Positions 34,240-43,923 of a stretch of 64,000 bases of DNA are shown here, one piece after another. The stretch's first letter is position 1. Each line of letters starts with the position of its first letter. The notes beneath the pieces were generated by a model. The model was not told where the DNA came from, ran no database searches, and saw nothing but the letters and a program-made list of their open reading frames with translations. Made by a program: the position numbers and the translations under genes. The stretch comes from an uncultured Oligoflexales bacterium (GTDB taxonomy: Bacteria; Bdellovibrionota_B; Oligoflexia; Oligoflexales; JAPPIL01): positions 434,001 through 498,000 of the forward strand of contig OY282434.1 of assembly GCA_958296095.1 (NCBI GenBank). The letters are read 5' to 3'.

Positions 34240-36099
34240 TTAATCATCGATACGATCCGTTTGTGTGCGTTGAATAGCTTCGTCAAGCGAAGTCAGCCCG
34301 TCGATAGCTTTGGCCAGGGCTGAGTCGCGCAGGGTTATCATGCCGTTCTCGAGTGCGGCTTTCTTGATAATTTTTGCGTCTTGGTGCTCGATAATTGTTT
34401 GGCGCATTTTGTCGTCGATGACGAGCAGTTCGTGAATACCGAGTCGGTCACGGTAAGATTGGTTGAAGCACTGGTCGCAACCAGGCCCGGCCCGGTAGAG
34501 TTTGCGACCATCGACTCGCTCAGCCAGATGGCCGAGTGTTTTCAGGTCTTGTTTGGTGGGAGTATAGGCTTCACGACAGGACTGGCATAGCTTACGCACT
34601 AGTCGTGTGGCCATGACACCTAGTAGGGCTGAGGTAATTTGAAACGGCTGGATGTCAAAATCCATCAGTCGGGTGACGGTCGCCGCGGCATCGTTGGTGT
34701 GCAGGGTCGAGAACACGAGGTGACCTGTCAGTGATGATTGCACCGCGATACTAGCAGTCTCTGCATCACGAATTTCACCGATCATGATGACATCAGGGTC
34801 TTGGCGTAGAATTGAGCGCAAGCCGTCGCTAAAGTTCAGGCCGATTTTTTCTTTGACTTCCATCTGCCCCACCCCTGCAAGCTGGTATTCGATGGGGTCT
34901 TCGATGGTGAGGATGTTGATGTCAGAAGTGTTGATATGCATCATGGAGGCGTACAGCAGGGTGGTTTTACCTGAACCTGTCGGCCCTGTGACGAGGATAA
35001 TGCCGTGTTTTTTCTCGATCAGTGCCGTCCAGATAGAGTGCACCTCGTCGGCGATGTTCATTTGCTTGAGGCTCTTTGCCCCTGAGGACTTGTCGAGCAG
35101 GCGCATGACGATACGTTCACCATAAGCGGTGGGCAACACGGAGAGGCGCACGTCGATGTCTTTGCCCGCGACACGAATGCTGATACGTCCGTCTTGGGGG
35201 ACGCGTTTTTCAGCGATGTTGAGCTTGCCGATGATTTTGATGCGTGAGGCCAACGAACCAGAATGTCGCTTGGGCACTTGCATCTTGTCTTGCAGTGAGC
35301 CGTCGACTCGGAAACGCACAATAATGTCGTTCTCGTACGGCTCGATGTGAATATCAGAGGCGCGTTCTTTGACCGCACGAGCCAGCAAGCCATTGACGAG
35401 ACGGATGATAGGTTTCTCGTCGTCGGATGATTCCAGTAAGTCGCGGGTTTGTTCAAGCGAGTCGTCCTCCCCAACTTCGGGGACATTGAGTTCCTCGATG
35501 ACTTTTTGTGAGGCATCGTTGGAACGTTCGTAGACACGGTTGATGCTGTTTTGAATGACAGTCGGCGAACAGACAATTAAATTTATGTTAGTCGATAAAA
35601 TCAAACGCAGGTCGTCGATGGGAAAAATATTGAGCGGGTCACTGACAGCCACCCCGACGTTGAATTCATCGCGGGCGATGGGCAGCAGTTGGTTGTCACG
35701 GCAAAACTGAATGGGGATGTTTTCTACCAGTGACGGGTCAATATCGTTGACGGGCAAACGGTCGTAGTAAGGGAGGCTGAGCTGAAAGGCGAGCGAGCGC
35801 AGCATTTCTTCTTCGGACAGGTATTCTTTTTTGATGAGAATCTGACCGATCTTTTGGTGTTTGAGATCCATTTCTTGGCTTTTCAAGGCTTCGCTGAGCT
35901 GCTCTTCCGTGATGGCTGTTGATTCAAGCAGAATTTCGCCGAGACTTTTGCGTTGAATCTTGCGAAACGGGGCCGTGGGCAAACTCCGCCATTTGGGGGG
36001 ACTAGCTGTGTCCGTCGCCTGGCCCGCGTCAGGTGCTCCGCCTACTTCGGTGTCGTGCGGCAACGCGGCAGATGTTTTCTCGTTAGCCGATGTGGACAT
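34240..36099 (-). CDS. gspE: Type II secretion ATPase GspE
   Basis: 619 residues, with an N-terminal extension of ~40 residues beyond the usual N1E domain. Walker A GPTGSGKTTLLY (~368-380), Asp box near TIEDPIEYQL, Walker B DPDVIMIGEIRD and the His box LVFSTLHTNDAA are intact. The zinc-binding tetra-Cys module is present (CQSC near 506 and CDQC near 542). It powers pseudopilus assembly. Confidence 0.96.
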   Translation of the reverse strand: MSTSANEKTSAALPHDTEVGGAPDAGQATDTASPPKWRSLPTAPFRKIQRKSLGEILLESTAITEEQLSEALKSQEMDLKHQKIGQILIKKEYLSEEEMLRSLAFQLSLPYYDRLPVNDIDPSLVENIPIQFCRDNQLLPIARDEFNVGVAVSDPLNIFPIDDLRLILSTNINLIVCSPTVIQNSINRVYERSNDASQKVIEELNVPEVGEDDSLEQTRDLLESSDDEKPIIRLVNGLLARAVKERASDIHIEPYENDIIVRFRVDGSLQDKMQVPKRHSGSLASRIKIIGKLNIAEKRVPQDGRISIRVAGKDIDVRLSVLPTAYGERIVMRLLDKSSGAKSLKQMNIADEVHSIWTALIEKKHGIILVTGPTGSGKTTLLYASMMHINTSDINILTIEDPIEYQLAGVGQMEVKEKIGLNFSDGLRSILRQDPDVIMIGEIRDAETASIAVQSSLTGHLVFSTLHTNDAAATVTRLMDFDIQPFQITSALLGVMATRLVRKLCQSCREAYTPTKQDLKTLGHLAERVDGRKLYRAGPGCDQCFNQSYRDRLGIHELLVIDDKMRQTIIEHQDAKIIKKAALENGMITLRDSALAKAIDGLTSLDEAIQRTQTDRIDD

Positions 36100-36165
36100 C
36101 GCCCCTCCTTTGCTATGGCCGCGTCGGCGGCTTAAGTGCTGTGATCATCTTCGCCCCTTCACTTA

Positions 36166-38622
36166 CTATGGCACAGGCCGTGTCTGCGGCTGCTCAGCAT
36201 CTGTGCCTGCACCTGGTGCCTTGTCGGCCTTGTCCTTGTCTTCCACTGCTTCAGCTTCAACCTCGGTGTCGTCCGTCGTCTCGCTCGCTGGCGGCGGCGG
36301 CGGTGGCGGAGCAACGGGTGATTCAACCACAGGTGGCTCGGCAGGTGGCGGAGCTGCGGGTGGTTCAGCAGGCGATTCAACCACAGGCGGCTCGGCAACC
36401 CGTTGTGCTTCTGGCTCTAAACGCAAAGGATGACCGCTGTTGCTCTCGTCACGAATTATCTCATACAGCTCGCGCCGCATCTCCTCTAACTTGCGCCGTT
36501 CCATTTCGTCAACGGTATCGGAATGATACTCGCCATCCTCAAGTCGAGGCAACAGCGAGTAGAAATCATCGTCAGGATCGGTGTCGGCCCCTACATTATC
36601 GAGGAACGTATCTCGCTCCTTGATCTTGCGGCGATAAATTTCCGCCAAATCACCTGCCCCATGCACGATATGCGGCCTAAGAAAAATTACCAGACTGGTC
36701 TTGACGTTGTTCAAACTGCTGTTGCGAAATAGCCAACCCAGCACTGGAATGTCGCCAAACAGCGGCACTTTTTGAAACGTCTCGATCTCGCGGGTTTGCA
36801 TAAGTCCAGAGATAACGACGGTCTGGCCATTTTTGACGGTCACCAGTTGCGAAGTTTTGCGCTTGTTGATGTTAGGCAAGCCCTGATCAGAAATGCGGGT
36901 GCCGAAGGTGTTGGCTTCGAGGTCGATTTTCAGGGTCACGTAGTTGGAGTGGCTGATGTTGGGTTTAATCTTGAGGCTGAGGTTAGCGTTTTCTTTTTCG
37001 AGTTTCTGTGTTTCAGCTCCTGTCGTGGGATTAGTGCTGGTGGTGGTGAACAAGCGGGTCTCACCACTGCTAATCGTGGCCACTTCGTTGTTGGAAGTCA
37101 AAATCTGCGGTGTCGCGAGAATCTTGGTATTGGCATCGTTCTTGATCAGGTTGATCATTGCCGCGGGGGCTATTTCACCCAAGCCTGGCACATTGACCTT
37201 CGTGCCCGACAAGATCCCGATGGTCAGGTCTTTGGCAAAGCTTTCCTTTAATTTGCCCAGTTCTTGCGCGGCAACGGTCGCGGCTGCGCCTTCAGCCTCA
37301 CTTGTCTTGGCCAGTGCGCCACCGATGGCCAGACTGGTTGCTCCTGCACCCGACCACGTGCCGATGACCTTCGTGCCCTCGCTCTTGCCGGCCCCGCCGA
37401 AGATACTCATACCCGCGGCAAACGAATCCTCGATGTTGATGTCTAGGATGTCAGCCTCGACGTAAACTTGGCTGCGGCGCATGTCGAGTTTGCGAATAAT
37501 GGCGTTCAGGGCCTGATAGGCACTGCGACTGCCAGTAATCAGCAGCGAGTTAGACGGCTCGTAAGCGGTAATCTTGACGTTGTCGTCGAGCTGTGCCACC
37601 GCGGCCAACGAAGATGTGCGTCTTTTGCTGGGTACCCGCCGTGCCGAGCGCCTGTTGCGTCCGGTCAGGGCGGACAGCGTGCCTGCCAGTGCTTTGGCAT
37701 CGGCATAGTCGAGCGGGCGCACATGGATCGTTGCTTGCCGAGAGGGGTCGTCCAGTTCGATGTCGAACTTCCTGACCATATTCTTCACGTCTTTGATCGT
37801 GCGCGGCGGCCCGAAGATAATGACCGAGTTGGAACGTTCGTCGACGAGAATCTTGTATTCCTGCGAACTGGAACTGCGCAGACGCTTGCTACGTGACGAG
37901 CTAGTCACCAGCTGGCGGACTTTTTCTGCCACCGCTTTGGCATCGGAAAAACGTATAGGGATAATCTCCAGCCGCGGCTGTTGTGTCTGCACGTCGAGCA
38001 GGTTGACGATGTCGAGCACGCGCCGCACCTTGTAGCCCGTATCACTGATAATCAAGGTATTAGTCGGCTCGTAGGCAATCATCGAGTTGGAGGAGACGAT
38101 GCGTGAGAGCGTCGTCTGAATGCTTTTGGCGTTGATGTAGCTCAGCGGTACCATCTGGGTAATTATTTCATCGGTGCGGGGTGTCCACTTTGCACCGAGA
38201 AAGGTCTTCAGGTTGCCCTTCACCGCCGTGCGAATAGGCATAATCTTGATTACCCGCCCTGTCTCAACGGTGGTCAAGCCGAGAATGTTCAGCGCCGACA
38301 GAAAAGCTTGGTAGGCTTCTTCTTTAGTAACCTGACGCGGCGATATGATCTGCACCTTGCCCGTTACCTGTCGATCGAGGATGACGTTTTTGCCGGTCCA
38401 CAGTGCGACTGCCTTAATAATGTCCTTGATTTCGGTTGGTTCAGGAAAATCGATGTTGACTAGTTCCTCGCCCTGCGGCAAGGCCTCAGCCCCACGTGGT
38501 TCGTCGTCCTCTTCGATCTCGACCGTTGCCAGCGGTGGCTCTTCAGCATAAAGCTGAGCACAAGGAACGAACAACAACAGCACTGCTAAAAAAAATCTAG
38601 TGATTATCATAAAGCCACTCAC
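36166..38622 (-). CDS. gspD: Type II secretion secretin GspD
   Basis: 818 residues. Signal peptide (FFLAVLLLFVPCAQLYAEE), N0 domain (~48-115), N1-N3 domains with Ser/Arg-rich loops (SSSRSKRLRSSSSQEY), the secretin core with VPLFGDIPVLGWLF and LVIFLRPHIV, and a long C-terminal tail (~745-818) of Pro and Val repeats such as EPPVVESP followed by an acidic part. GspD is the outer-membrane channel. A GTG at 38622 is the outer start; ATG 38610, four codons in, gives a cleaner signal peptide. The tail is an extension of unknown use, perhaps periplasmic or cell-wall contact. Confidence 0.94.
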   Translation of the reverse strand: MSGFMIITRFFLAVLLLFVPCAQLYAEEPPLATVEIEEDDEPRGAEALPQGEELVNIDFPEPTEIKDIIKAVALWTGKNVILDRQVTGKVQIISPRQVTKEEAYQAFLSALNILGLTTVETGRVIKIMPIRTAVKGNLKTFLGAKWTPRTDEIITQMVPLSYINAKSIQTTLSRIVSSNSMIAYEPTNTLIISDTGYKVRRVLDIVNLLDVQTQQPRLEIIPIRFSDAKAVAEKVRQLVTSSSRSKRLRSSSSQEYKILVDERSNSVIIFGPPRTIKDVKNMVRKFDIELDDPSRQATIHVRPLDYADAKALAGTLSALTGRNRRSARRVPSKRRTSSLAAVAQLDDNVKITAYEPSNSLLITGSRSAYQALNAIIRKLDMRRSQVYVEADILDINIEDSFAAGMSIFGGAGKSEGTKVIGTWSGAGATSLAIGGALAKTSEAEGAAATVAAQELGKLKESFAKDLTIGILSGTKVNVPGLGEIAPAAMINLIKNDANTKILATPQILTSNNEVATISSGETRLFTTTSTNPTTGAETQKLEKENANLSLKIKPNISHSNYVTLKIDLEANTFGTRISDQGLPNINKRKTSQLVTVKNGQTVVISGLMQTREIETFQKVPLFGDIPVLGWLFRNSSLNNVKTSLVIFLRPHIVHGAGDLAEIYRRKIKERDTFLDNVGADTDPDDDFYSLLPRLEDGEYHSDTVDEMERRKLEEMRRELYEIIRDESNSGHPLRLEPEAQRVAEPPVVESPAEPPAAPPPAEPPVVESPVAPPPPPPPASETTDDTEVEAEAVEDKDKADKAPGAGTDAEQPQTRPVP

Positions 38623-38628
38623 CCCCCG

Positions 38629-39588
38629 TCATTTTATCACGACACTGATCGTCTGCGGTTTATTTTTGCGCATAATGTTGAAAACAATCTCCTGATCTTC
38701 CTGAAATGTCTGATACAGAGCGAAACCCTGCTCCGCCTGCTCCAAACTAATATCGTTGACCTTCTGGATAATGTCGCCGTTACGCAAGCCGATTTTGTTG
38801 AACAGCGTGCCATTTCTGATGGCAAATATCTTGAACCCGTTAATACCTTCACCGCTGGTGTTGGGGATAAGCCTTGCCGACTTGAGCACTTGACTGAAGC
38901 CTGGTCCAAGCTGCGCCTCAACCCAAGCGCTGTCAAGCACGACCGCACCGCCGCGATTATTGCCGCCGCTTTCTTTGCGTTTGGCTGGTTTCTTGCTGGG
39001 CTGGAAGCCCTTAGTGCGACCAGCAATATTGGCTGGTTTTTCGATTTTGTAACACTCACGGCTACCACCGTTATCGATAATCATCTGCTCACGCTCGATG
39101 GCGACAATGCTAACATCCTCGTAACCGATGATCGTGTCACCGACACGATAGGTATCGGACTGGGAGTAACTTGCCTCCCGCACCGAGACGACCGAGTTGT
39201 CACCGCCGAGATAGATCGTCCCCATCACCTTGATCTTCAACGTGGGCTTATTGCACTGCCCGGCTAGAGTGCTCTCCTGTGCGTCACTATCGGCAAGTTC
39301 TTTCTGGTCGGGAACTTCGCCCGCCGAGTTGAAGATGTTGCGTTTGAGCACGGCCTTACGCACATCACGGTAGTTGAGTTTTTTAGCGGTATCTACCTGT
39401 GTCCCGTCTTTGCTGCGTCCTGAGGCTCGCTTGCTAAAAAAACCTTCGCCCATCAGAAAGTGTGTGCTCAGCGAAGCAAACACCGTTGCCATGAGCCAGG
39501 CCGTTAGCACGGTAAAAAATAGCCGCACCACCATCTTGAGGCGTTCGCCTGCCAACCACTTGCGAAATTTTTTCAGGTCGATGTTCAC
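38629..39588 (-). CDS. gspC: Type II secretion GspC, second of two tandem copies
   Basis: 319 residues from a GTG at 39588 that overlaps the TGA of the other gspC (GTGA). Short cytoplasmic part, one membrane segment (~20-42), an HR domain after KAVLKRNIFN and a C-terminal PDZ domain (IFAIRNGTLFNKIGLRNGDI). GspC joins the inner platform to GspD. The HR-like segment has a Cys pair (AGQCNKP and RECYKI) not seen in the neighbour. Diverged from the tandem copy but with the same layout. Confidence 0.87.
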   Translation of the reverse strand: MNIDLKKFRKWLAGERLKMVVRLFFTVLTAWLMATVFASLSTHFLMGEGFFSKRASGRSKDGTQVDTAKKLNYRDVRKAVLKRNIFNSAGEVPDQKELADSDAQESTLAGQCNKPTLKIKVMGTIYLGGDNSVVSVREASYSQSDTYRVGDTIIGYEDVSIVAIEREQMIIDNGGSRECYKIEKPANIAGRTKGFQPSKKPAKRKESGGNNRGGAVVLDSAWVEAQLGPGFSQVLKSARLIPNTSGEGINGFKIFAIRNGTLFNKIGLRNGDIIQKVNDISLEQAEQGFALYQTFQEDQEIVFNIMRKNKPQTISVVIK

Positions 39589-40535
39589 TGCACATTGATG
39601 ACGAAGTTTATCGGTTTACCACCACGCACTACTCGTATCTCGATCTCCGACTCGTTGCGCAGCGAATTCAACAGCTTGATCGCTTGCGCGGTGTCGGTCA
39701 GCAAAATACCGTTGATCTCTTCTACCACATCGCCATTTTGCAAGCCTGACTTCTGGTAGATAGAATTTTCCCGAATACGGCTAAGCTGGAAGCCACGCAA
39801 CTTACCTCCGACGAGGTTGGGTGAAGCTTTGGCATCCTGCAATACCTTGGTGAAATCAGGCCCTAACAGCCTGGTCTTGTAATCCTTGGACATGTTGATG
39901 TCGCCACCCTTGCGCTCGAAGCCCTCTTCACGGAACTCCTTCGCCGCGGGTGCGGTAGCGATGGCTGCATACTTGCGTTTGGCTCGCTGTTTGGAGACCT
40001 TGCGCCTGGTCCTGACCAGTTCTTGCTTGTCGATCTCGATGTATTCCAGCTGTCCCCCGTTATCGAGGATGATCTTCTCCTTATGGACTTCCATCAACAC
40101 GGCACGGCCAATCACCAAGTCGCCGTTCATAAAACTACCCGTCTTACGCTTGCCTTTGAATTCAACGATGGCAATGCCGTTGTGCGGGTCGCCTGAGTAA
40201 ATCGTGCCGGTTAATTTCAGCGGCAGATTTGACTTGATCACCTCGGCAACAGGAGCTTTGTCCTTGCCCTCGTCCAAGTCCTCCAGTCCCTCAGCTTGGA
40301 AAAGATTGCGCTGCATGATCTTGTTCACGTCCTCGCTGTCCAAGCTGCGATTGTTTTCTTGCAAGGAAAAATTGCCCGTGCCATTACCGCGGCGGTTTTT
40401 TGTTTCGGGAAAAAACAACCACGCGGCACTCATCGACAGTGCCGTTGCACACACGAAACTGCTGCCCACTACCCAAGCCAGTGACTTCCACGGCAGTCCT
40501 TTGAGTTTTTCCAGACTTTTATCTGCCTGCATCAC
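39585..40535 (-). CDS. gspC: Type II secretion GspC, first of two tandem copies
   Basis: 316 residues from ATG 40535, overlapping the end of aroK by 17 bp. One membrane segment (~19-40), HR domain after NKIMQRNLFQ with LPLKLTGTIYSG, a Lys/Arg-rich linker (~175-190), then PDZ (SRIRENSIYQKSGLQNGDVVEEING). The same architecture as the next gene, so the cluster carries two GspC-like proteins. Which one holds the canonical role cannot be told from sequence. Confidence 0.87.
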   Translation of the reverse strand: MMQADKSLEKLKGLPWKSLAWVVGSSFVCATALSMSAAWLFFPETKNRRGNGTGNFSLQENNRSLDSEDVNKIMQRNLFQAEGLEDLDEGKDKAPVAEVIKSNLPLKLTGTIYSGDPHNGIAIVEFKGKRKTGSFMNGDLVIGRAVLMEVHKEKIILDNGGQLEYIEIDKQELVRTRRKVSKQRAKRKYAAIATAPAAKEFREEGFERKGGDINMSKDYKTRLLGPDFTKVLQDAKASPNLVGGKLRGFQLSRIRENSIYQKSGLQNGDVVEEINGILLTDTAQAIKLLNSLRNESEIEIRVVRGGKPINFVINVQ

Positions 40536-41088
40536 GCCTCTGTGCGATTGCGTTTTTGATCATCAAGGCGCAAAACTCAGCCGTCGCGCCACCACTGTCG
40601 ATAGTTATGTCGGCTTTTGCAAAAAAATCTGAACGCACGGCACGCATTTTCTCCACCCTACCCATTAATTCTAACAGAATTTCTTCGTCACTGCTGCCCT
40701 CAAGCGCGGGACTCAACAGAGGACTGGCTCGCAAGCGTTCCCGATCGGACAACAGTCGCTGGCAGATGACCCGCGGTGTCGCAGTCAGATGTACCGTCAC
40801 CCCTAGGTGTGCCAACTTTAGCCAGTTATCGCGGTGACAGGGCATACCGCCGCCAGTGGCGATGACACAGTGCTTGACCGCGCCCAGCGCATCGAGCAGT
40901 CCTACCTCCAGATCACGAAAATGCTGTTCACCGTGCCGCGCAAACAACGCCACAATCCCTTGCCTCTCCTCACGCACGATGTAGGCATCGGTATCGACCA
41001 CCCCATAGCCGAGCAGATGGGCCAGCAACGGTGCAACACTAGACTTGCCTGTGGCAGATTCTCCTACTAGAATTACGTTTCTTTCCAA
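40519..41088 (-). CDS. aroK: Shikimate kinase
   Basis: 189 residues. It phosphorylates shikimate in aromatic amino acid synthesis. P-loop GESATGKSSVAP at residues ~8-19, VVDTDAYI (substrate Asp), HFRDLE (Arg), the ATGGGMP loop and the lid with an Arg-rich DRERLRASPLL. Slightly long for the family because of its C-terminus. It sits upstream of and overlaps the T2SS cluster, an arrangement where the promoter for aroK may drive gspC. Confidence 0.9.
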   Translation of the reverse strand: MERNVILVGESATGKSSVAPLLAHLLGYGVVDTDAYIVREERQGIVALFARHGEQHFRDLEVGLLDALGAVKHCVIATGGGMPCHRDNWLKLAHLGVTVHLTATPRVICQRLLSDRERLRASPLLSPALEGSSDEEILLELMGRVEKMRAVRSDFFAKADITIDSGGATAEFCALMIKNAIAQRRDAGR

Positions 41089-41109
41089 ATTTTGCCTTGC
41101 GATAAATAA

Positions 41110-41976
41110 TTACAGCTCATAACGCCGCAACTCCGTCAGTGGTTCACTCGCTACGTAGCGGTTATGTTCGTGCCGCACCTGTGAAGCAATGACCTGCGGG
41201 TCATGCATATAAAAGATAAGCCAGCCTGCGGTGACTGCTTTATTGTAGAGCTGGCGTTTCTCGTCGATGACCAACTCGGCAAAACGGTCATAGCCTGCAG
41301 TAATCGGCAAATGCACCCACGCGACCCCAGGGATGAGATCGCCCGCAAAGAAAATTTTGCGCTGTCGCCCACGAAAGACGGTATGCATCTGGCCCGGTGT
41401 GTGCCCATCACTGAAGATGAATGCCAACTGTGTCTCCAGCACGCCGTCGAGTTGCTCGCCTTCTACCGTCACCAGTCTGCCGCTGGCAGTGAGCTTGTCG
41501 ATCATGCTGTCGATGAAGGAAGCACGGTCACGCGGGTGCGGGGCGGCAGCACGCGCCAGTGCCTTGCTGCCGACGACGTAACGGGCACGGGGAAAATTGA
41601 GACTGCCATCCTCTGCTAGCAAACCGCCGACATGATCGAAGTGCAGGTGCGAGAGCACGACGTAATCAATGTCAGCCGTGTCGACACCGAGCGCGGCGAG
41701 GCTAGTCAGCAGCTTGTTTTCCTCAGGATCGCAGACACCATAACGCTGTGCCAGCTTTGCCGAGAAAAAATTGCCGATGCCACACTCACACAGCAGCTTG
41801 GTATCACCACACTCAATCAACAAGCCGCGGGTTGCCAGCTCAATTCTACCTAGTTCGTCGGGCCGACACCACCTCGACCACACGGCCCGCGGGGCGTTGC
41901 CGAACATCGCGCCGCCATCGAGATACTGACGATTGCCTTCAACCACCGAGACTAGCACAGGCTCTGCCTGCATCAT
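41110..41976 (-). CDS. Metallo-beta-lactamase-fold hydrolase (MBL)
   Basis: 288 residues from ATG 41976 (or the next codon, ATG 41973) behind GGGGAG; the open frame continues upstream to 42324 but only through repeat sequence, so the longer start is rejected. The zinc motif HLHFDHVGG is intact, with the later His in DGHTPGQMH and Asp in FFAGDLIPGVAWVHLP. It resembles quorum-quenching-lactonase or ribonuclease-Z-like single-domain MBL enzymes; substrate unknown. Twenty-one bases upstream of aroK on the same strand, likely first gene of the long operon. Confidence 0.82.
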   Translation of the reverse strand: MMQAEPVLVSVVEGNRQYLDGGAMFGNAPRAVWSRWCRPDELGRIELATRGLLIECGDTKLLCECGIGNFFSAKLAQRYGVCDPEENKLLTSLAALGVDTADIDYVVLSHLHFDHVGGLLAEDGSLNFPRARYVVGSKALARAAAPHPRDRASFIDSMIDKLTASGRLVTVEGEQLDGVLETQLAFIFSDGHTPGQMHTVFRGRQRKIFFAGDLIPGVAWVHLPITAGYDRFAELVIDEKRQLYNKAVTAGWLIFYMHDPQVIASQVRHEHNRYVASEPLTELRRYEL

Positions 41977-42084
41977 GCACTCCCCATAATCTTGCCGATA
42001 AACCGATTTGGCCACGTGCTCGCTAGCGAACGCGGCACGCGCACTATCACACAAGAACATCTTACAGGGAATACCAAAGTATTG

Positions 42085-42770
42085 CTGCACGGCGCGGAGG
42101 GGAATTAGCAAGCGGCAAAAAAAAACCGCGCAGCGAGAAACTCGCCCTGAGATAGGTGCAAGCACAGGCAGGGAGGCTTGGGGGCAAGCCTGAGTGCAAT
42201 AGCAAGATGCCTGAGGACGAGGAGCGAGGGAGGCTGGGGAGCGATACAAAAGGCCGCAGCGCAGCTCCGTTGTCTTGGCACGGTGCAGCCCTACCGAGAA
42301 ACTCGCCCTGAGTGGGTATGGCACATGCTTTATCTAAAAAAATAAACTGACTGCGGTATTGGCAGTATTTGTGGTGCGAGTTTTCGTACGGCCTCACCGC
42401 GCCGTTCATGTGGCTCTCGGTGGGCAAGCATGAACGTAACCGCAAGAAGTCTGATGACGAGCCCAAACGCAATGGCGAGAGGTTTGAGGGCAAGCCTGAG
42501 TGCAATAACGAGAGGCAAAGACCTTCCTTAGCCCGTATCTCCGTTGTCTTGGCGAGGCGCAGTGGAGCTAGCAAGCGGCAAAAAAAACCGCGCAGCGAGA
42601 AACTCCCCACGAATATGTATAAGCACAGGCAGGGAGGCTTGGTGGCAAGCCTAAACGCAATAACGAGAGGTCTGAGGACGAGGAGCGAGCTAGAAAGCGA
42701 GCGGGACAAAAAGCAGCGTAGTGAGCGATACAAAGAGTCGTGCGTAGCCAAACACCTTTGCCGCATGCTA
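42085..42770. repeat. Mosaic repeat block 5
   Basis: Modules in the forward orientation, with one short-class element (42290-42423) and several partial elements. It fills the gap between the MBL gene (reading left) and an Rpn gene (reading right), so it also covers both promoters. No credible gene. Confidence 0.83.
42290..42423 (+). repeat. Short-class TIR-bounded element, copy in block 5
   Basis: 134 bp. Inner stem GAAACTCGC with GCGAGTTTTC (nine pairs). Confidence 0.8.
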
Positions 42771-42804
42771 CCTTATCTATAGAGGCAACATACGAGGAAT
42801 AATC

Positions 42805-43833
42805 ATGACAAGACGGCGCAGTGGAGCTAGAAAGCGGCAAGAAAGCCGCTGCAACTCTCGCCCCTCCTATCCACACGACAGCCTGTTCAAGAAAATCTTC
42901 AAGCGGCCTGATTACTGTCGATCCCTGCTCAAGGTTCTCCTTACCCCCAGCTTCTATGCCCTCTTTGACTGGGGACGACTGAAAATCATGGAAAGCGTGG
43001 CCACGAGCGCTAGGGGACAGGAACGCCGAGCTGACATTGTGGTGGCAGTGCCTCTGTGGGGTGGAAAATTCCCCGTCATCATGACCATCATCTTGGAACA
43101 CAAGAGCTATCGTGACAACAACGCTATCCGCCAGATGTTGGGCTACTACAACGCCATCGCCCAAGAGACGGGTGGCATTATCCTGTCTATCATCGTTACC
43201 TGCTGCCAAGACAAGCGGGCCATGGTTCACTCTGACTACCTCAGCTGGGCATTACAACAGCAGGGTGCATCCGCAGAACTGAAGCGGAAATTCAAGCGCT
43301 TGCCCAATTTTCACAGTCTGCTGGTTAACTTTCACGCCTTGTCCTATCGTCGTATGCGGCGAGGCGGGGAGGCGGTCAGTTTAGCGCTGTTCGGCATGCG
43401 CAACTACTGGGACTTGGACGAGGAGGTGGTGGTCAAGATTCTCAAAAAGGCACATCTGCTACCGCAGCAGGAGAGGGGGTTTGTGTTGAGTGTGTTAATG
43501 GATTACTATGAGTGTGCCGATAAGGCTTACGGCAGGGAGGGGTTTGCGCAGGTGGAGCGCAAGCGTTTTCCACGGCTGAAGGAGGAGGAAAGGTTAATGC
43601 CGACGATAGAATTTGGCTTCGACAGGGCAAAACAACAGGGCCTGCGACAAGGACTCCGCAAGGGCAAGCAGCAGGGTATTGAACAGGGTATTGAACAGGG
43701 TATTGAACAGGGTAGGTTGGATACAGCCAAACGCCTCTTACTGGCAGGTGTCGATGAGGAGATAATTTGTCAGGCGGCGCAGCTCCCCGCGCAGGTGCTG
43801 GCTCAGATTAAGCGCAAGCTCGACCAGAATTAA
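42805..43833 (+). CDS. Rpn-family PD-(D/E)XK nuclease with repeat-derived N-terminus
   Basis: 342 residues from ATG 42805, seven bases after GAGG. The first ~15 residues (TRRRSGARKRQESR) are read straight from a mosaic-repeat module (GGAGCTAGAAAGCGGCAAGA is the shared DNA), then the normal family start HDSLFKKIFKRPDYC follows. The nuclease core is complete: RRADIVVAVPL and IILEHKSYRDN. The C-terminus has a 12-bp unit repeated three times (IEQG encoding, residues ~292-303) and the usual helical end LAGVDEEIICQAAQL. Second intact Rpn gene of the window. Confidence 0.88.
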   Translation: MTRRRSGARKRQESRCNSRPSYPHDSLFKKIFKRPDYCRSLLKVLLTPSFYALFDWGRLKIMESVATSARGQERRADIVVAVPLWGGKFPVIMTIILEHKSYRDNNAIRQMLGYYNAIAQETGGIILSIIVTCCQDKRAMVHSDYLSWALQQQGASAELKRKFKRLPNFHSLLVNFHALSYRRMRRGGEAVSLALFGMRNYWDLDEEVVVKILKKAHLLPQQERGFVLSVLMDYYECADKAYGREGFAQVERKRFPRLKEEERLMPTIEFGFDRAKQQGLRQGLRKGKQQGIEQGIEQGIEQGRLDTAKRLLLAGVDEEIICQAAQLPAQVLAQIKRKLDQN

Positions 43834-43923
43834 GCCTGACTGGCTAGAGCCTGAGTTCCGCCCGAAATATTTTTTTCCCTTACCACAGTTCTAGAACCGC
43901 CATTTTCTGTCAGTACTGTGTGA

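Noticed and set aside
36159-36398. Minus-strand Arg/Leu/His-rich frame at the gspD end
   Set aside because: It is a shifted reading of the Pro/Val-repeat tail of GspD, with no independent start.
41977-42324. N-terminal extension of the metallo-beta-lactamase-fold gene
   Set aside because: The extra ~116 codons are repeat sequence with low-complexity peptides; a good ribosome binding site sits directly before ATG 41976.
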